Assembly (NCBI GenBank): GCA_049999765.1
Contig: JBNGIQ010009396.1
Span: 1-41,026, forward strand
Source of the DNA: Phaeoceros laevis
Lineage: Eukaryota; Anthocerotophyta; Anthocerotopsida; Notothyladales
DNA length: 41,026 nt
Direction: 5' to 3'
The notes beneath the pieces were generated by a model. The model was not told the DNA's origin. It was given only the letters and a program-made list of their open reading frames with translations, and did not search any database. Shown piece by piece: positions 38,691-41,026 of the stretch (positions are counted from its first letter, which is position 1; every line of letters begins with the position of its first letter). Position numbers and translations under genes: made by a program.

Positions 38691-39545
38691 CATGCTAAGA
38701 TGGCCTCTGGATATGCGTGGATTGAGTGATGACGATCTTGCGCTGCGGTGTGGGTGGTTGATGCACCTCGCTAATTTTGTGGCACCAGAATTGCAGCATC
38801 TGATCTACACACTGGTTGATCAGATTAATTACCGAGTTGCTACTAGGGAGAGGCGCCAGTACATCAAGGCACACCGCATTTGCAAGAAGAAGGTCACCAT
38901 AATTCTGCGTCAAGCCAGGAAGTCTGATTAGTGCGTGCTGCAAACAGGTTTCTTGAAATGAAGGAAGTGCATTCAAGAAAAGCTGTAGATGCAGCAGTGG
39001 TGGTATCACCTGCTAACTGAAATGGCGCCTCGCCATGGTCGTAACAGAAACAATCAGAGACGTGTCTTCCAGACTGTTCCACCCTATGAGGTCATAAATA
39101 TTCCTGTCAATAGAGAAAGGCACATAGGTCAAGACAGGATCCCAAATCTAGCCACAGCTAATCCAAGCTTCATGCATATAGAAGGTCCTTACTGAATCGT
39201 CGTTGTGAGTCACAAAACCATGAGTCACAAAGCCATGAGTCTGATGATTCCTTAGCAGTCTCCATTCAGCATCTTACACAACGTCTTGACAACATAAACA
39301 GCACAGCTCTTTGTCACACTCAACATATCTTGACAATGTTGGATAGTCTAACAGACCATGTTGCCAAACTGGATGCACACCTGCAGCAAGTAGATGTGAA
39401 GCTTTTTGTATTAGCAAAACCTCATCTGCAAGAGCATACTAGGCGTGCACAGTCAGGTGTTCCAGGTCTGAGTAGAACCATCTGTGAAGAGTGTCACTCA
39501 TGTCAAGTCGACCACAATAATGTGGATAGCTGCCAATGAAGAGCA
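38691..39545 (+). other. Leader of copia-2 with short frames
   Basis: Region between primer-binding site and gag. It has three short open frames (38692-38931, 38989-39195, 39330-39539) without recognisable domains; the first starts with an ATG one base after the primer-binding site. The last carries a CEECHSCQVDH Cys/His cluster of uncertain meaning. Either an untranslated leader or a decayed N-terminal gag extension. Confidence 0.4.
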
Positions 39546-39548
39546 TTG

Positions 39549-40616
39549 ATGAGCAATGAAGGTGACTATAGAACACCTGCTTGGTTGCATCAACTTGCAC
39601 AAGACGTTGGCATCATCGATATTGATGAGAAGTATGAAGAAGTCTTCAGCCAGTCTTCTGATGTTACATCTGAGGGAGAAGATGTGGACACCTCTCGGCC
39701 ATCAGACAACACGGATTGGTTAGATGCCGAGTGGATAGACTGGTTCAGAAGGATGGCTGATGATAGAGAAAGAGACGAAGTGTTACATGCATTGCAATCA
39801 ATGAGTAGTGGCGGTTTTAAGGAGAAGGACCGCCTGGTCACAGGATCAGAGTATAACATCTGGGTCATGCGAATGCAAGGAGATCTGGAAGAGAAAAACC
39901 TGTGGGATATGGTCAATGGGACCATAAAGCAGCCTGCTGCTGATCATGCTGATCTAGCAGTTTGGAAATTGGCAGATATCCGAGCTAAGAACTTGATTCG
40001 GTCAGGTCTGGCTCCGGAAATGATGAGGCAAGCCTCAAGAGCCACAGCCATGGAGATGTGGAGTCATCTAGCGATGATGTTCGCCTCTCATGACATGGCT
40101 GTGGCGATGTCTGCAATAGAAAAGTACCACACACTTAGAATGTAGGAAGGTGAAACAGTTGAGAACTATGTTGTAAGGTTTCGCATTGCAAGAGCGAAGG
40201 TACATTCAACAGGCACAAACATGTCTAACTATGATGCTGCAGTTAAACTTTTGAACTCCTTACCTCCTAGCTTTGGGCCTTTTGTCACTGGGCAGCAAGC
40301 CATGGCAAAGGTGGAATTACGCTTGTCCAAGGTGTTGAAGATCGAAGCAGAGCCCCTTACGTTTAACAGCGTGGTTGGGGCCATGCTGCAAGAAGAGTCC
40401 ACGCGGATGGCTTCTCGACAAAGAAAGCATCAAGGACAAAGCTCAAATTCTCACCAGCAGGCCTTGTTTGCTGGCAGGGGCAAGCCCTACCAGAGAGGAA
40501 GAGGTGGATGGACCTCTAACAGAGGTGGCAGGTCATTTTCGAGTGGACCTGGCCAAAGCTCAGGCAGCAGAAAAAGGACCGGAAATTGCAACTGGTGTGG
40601 CGTACTTGGCCACTAG
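39549..40616 (+). pseudogene. Ty1/copia gag with CCHC knuckle (copia-2)
   Basis: ATG at 39549. An acidic N-terminal region (EKYEEVFSQSSD, then EGEDVDTSRPSD) precedes the gag capsid block: SEYNIWVMRMQGDLEEKNLW, VWKLADIRAKNLIRSGL, then after a TAG at 40143-40145 ENYVVRFRIARAKV and AVKLLNSLPPSFGPF. A Gly/Arg/Ser-rich segment leads to the zinc knuckle NCNWCGVLGH, with TAG at 40614-40616 falling inside the knuckle before ARDC. Both stops are single TAG codons with the frame open on each side, so decay is recent. Confidence 0.85.
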
Positions 40617-41026
40617 GCTCGTGATTGCCGAAAACGCAAAGCTGGAGAGCCAAGGAAGGAGAGTACTAGTGTTCCAGAAGCACATACTATGCAGGCCCCG
40701 AAGAAGAAACCTGCACAAGTCATTCTGACTGTGTGCTTGACAGCTGCTGGTACACATTCTCCAAGCTGGTTCATTGATTCTGGAGCATCTGCACATATCT
40801 GCCACGACAAAGGATTCTTCAGTGAGTACCAGCCGTATAGAGAAGCTCAATCTGTTTTGCTAGGTGATGAAAGCACACTTCCCATTATTGGGACAGGCAA
40901 GGTGGTGCTGCACTTACAACATGGTCGCAAGTTGGAGTTGCGAAATGTGCTGCACGTGCCTGCTGTTACCAAAAATCTTTTATCTGTGCGCAAGCTCACC
41001 TTGGACAGTAATGTTTGTGTTTCTTT
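40617..41026 (+). pseudogene. Ty1/copia protease (copia-2), runs off the window
   Basis: After ARDCRKRKAGE and a linker the frame shows the copia protease: SWFIDSGASAHIC (catalytic DSG), YQPYREAQSVLLGDEST, IIGTGKVVLHLQHGRK and VLHVPAVTKNLLSVRKL. This joins gag to integrase in the polyprotein. The window ends inside the pre-integrase region; integrase, RT and the 3' LTR should lie beyond 41026. Confidence 0.88.

Overview
This is nuclear DNA of a green plant of the streptophyte line, most likely a charophyte alga or another non-seed plant. Three intron-rich host genes, all on the minus strand, match plant families: a CHR19/ETL1-type SNF2 chromatin remodeller (8454-12595), an NT-C2 (EEIG1/EHBP1 N-terminal) protein of the plant At2g25460/At3g11760 type (23976-28331), and a mitochondrial-carrier-family NAD/folate-type transporter (29220-32027). 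Their introns are short (about 80-500 bp) with ordinary GT-AG ends. Most of the rest is transposon debris, and there are two 100-N scaffold gaps. The species cannot be fixed from the sequence alone; a repeat-rich charophyte such as Chara would fit.

Layout. 79-2402: 3' half of a decayed Ty1/copia element (integrase, RT, RNase H), plus strand. 2563-2889: possible membrane-anchored exon, minus strand. 3972-4365: piggyBac transposase fragment. 4400-6997: decayed or multi-exon minus-strand gene of unknown function with a TATA-like promoter near 7372. 7400-8450: no gene. 8454-12595: remodeller. 14541-20515: Ty3/gypsy element A (gag, two zinc knuckles, protease, RT), split at 17560-19686 by a 2,127-bp CACTA (En/Spm)-like DNA transposon that carries a captured PPR gene fragment. 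21325-22853: satellite array of about 300-bp units. 23145-23362: 24-bp minisatellite. 23976-32027: NT-C2 gene and carrier. 33423-38484: Ty3/gypsy element B on the minus strand. 38485-41026: LTR, primer-binding site, gag and protease of a second copia element, inserted into element B.

The most interesting object is element B. Between its retropepsin and its RT linker it encodes a cytosine-5 DNA methyltransferase domain (about 37455-36485), and after its integrase, in frame past a single TAG, it encodes a complete C4HC3 PHD finger (34389-34240). It thus pairs a DNA-methylation writer with a potential histone-mark reader. DNMT capture by gypsy elements is, as I recall, reported for Klebsormidium; the terminal PHD finger is the part I do not know from earlier descriptions. 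This copy is dead: the methyltransferase is broken at its ENV motif, the RT core is deleted, two TAG codons interrupt RNase H-integrase-PHD, and the copia LTR cuts the 5' side. It documents an architecture, not an active element.

The region is a record of nested insertion: CACTA into gypsy A, copia into gypsy B, with host genes surviving between the blocks.
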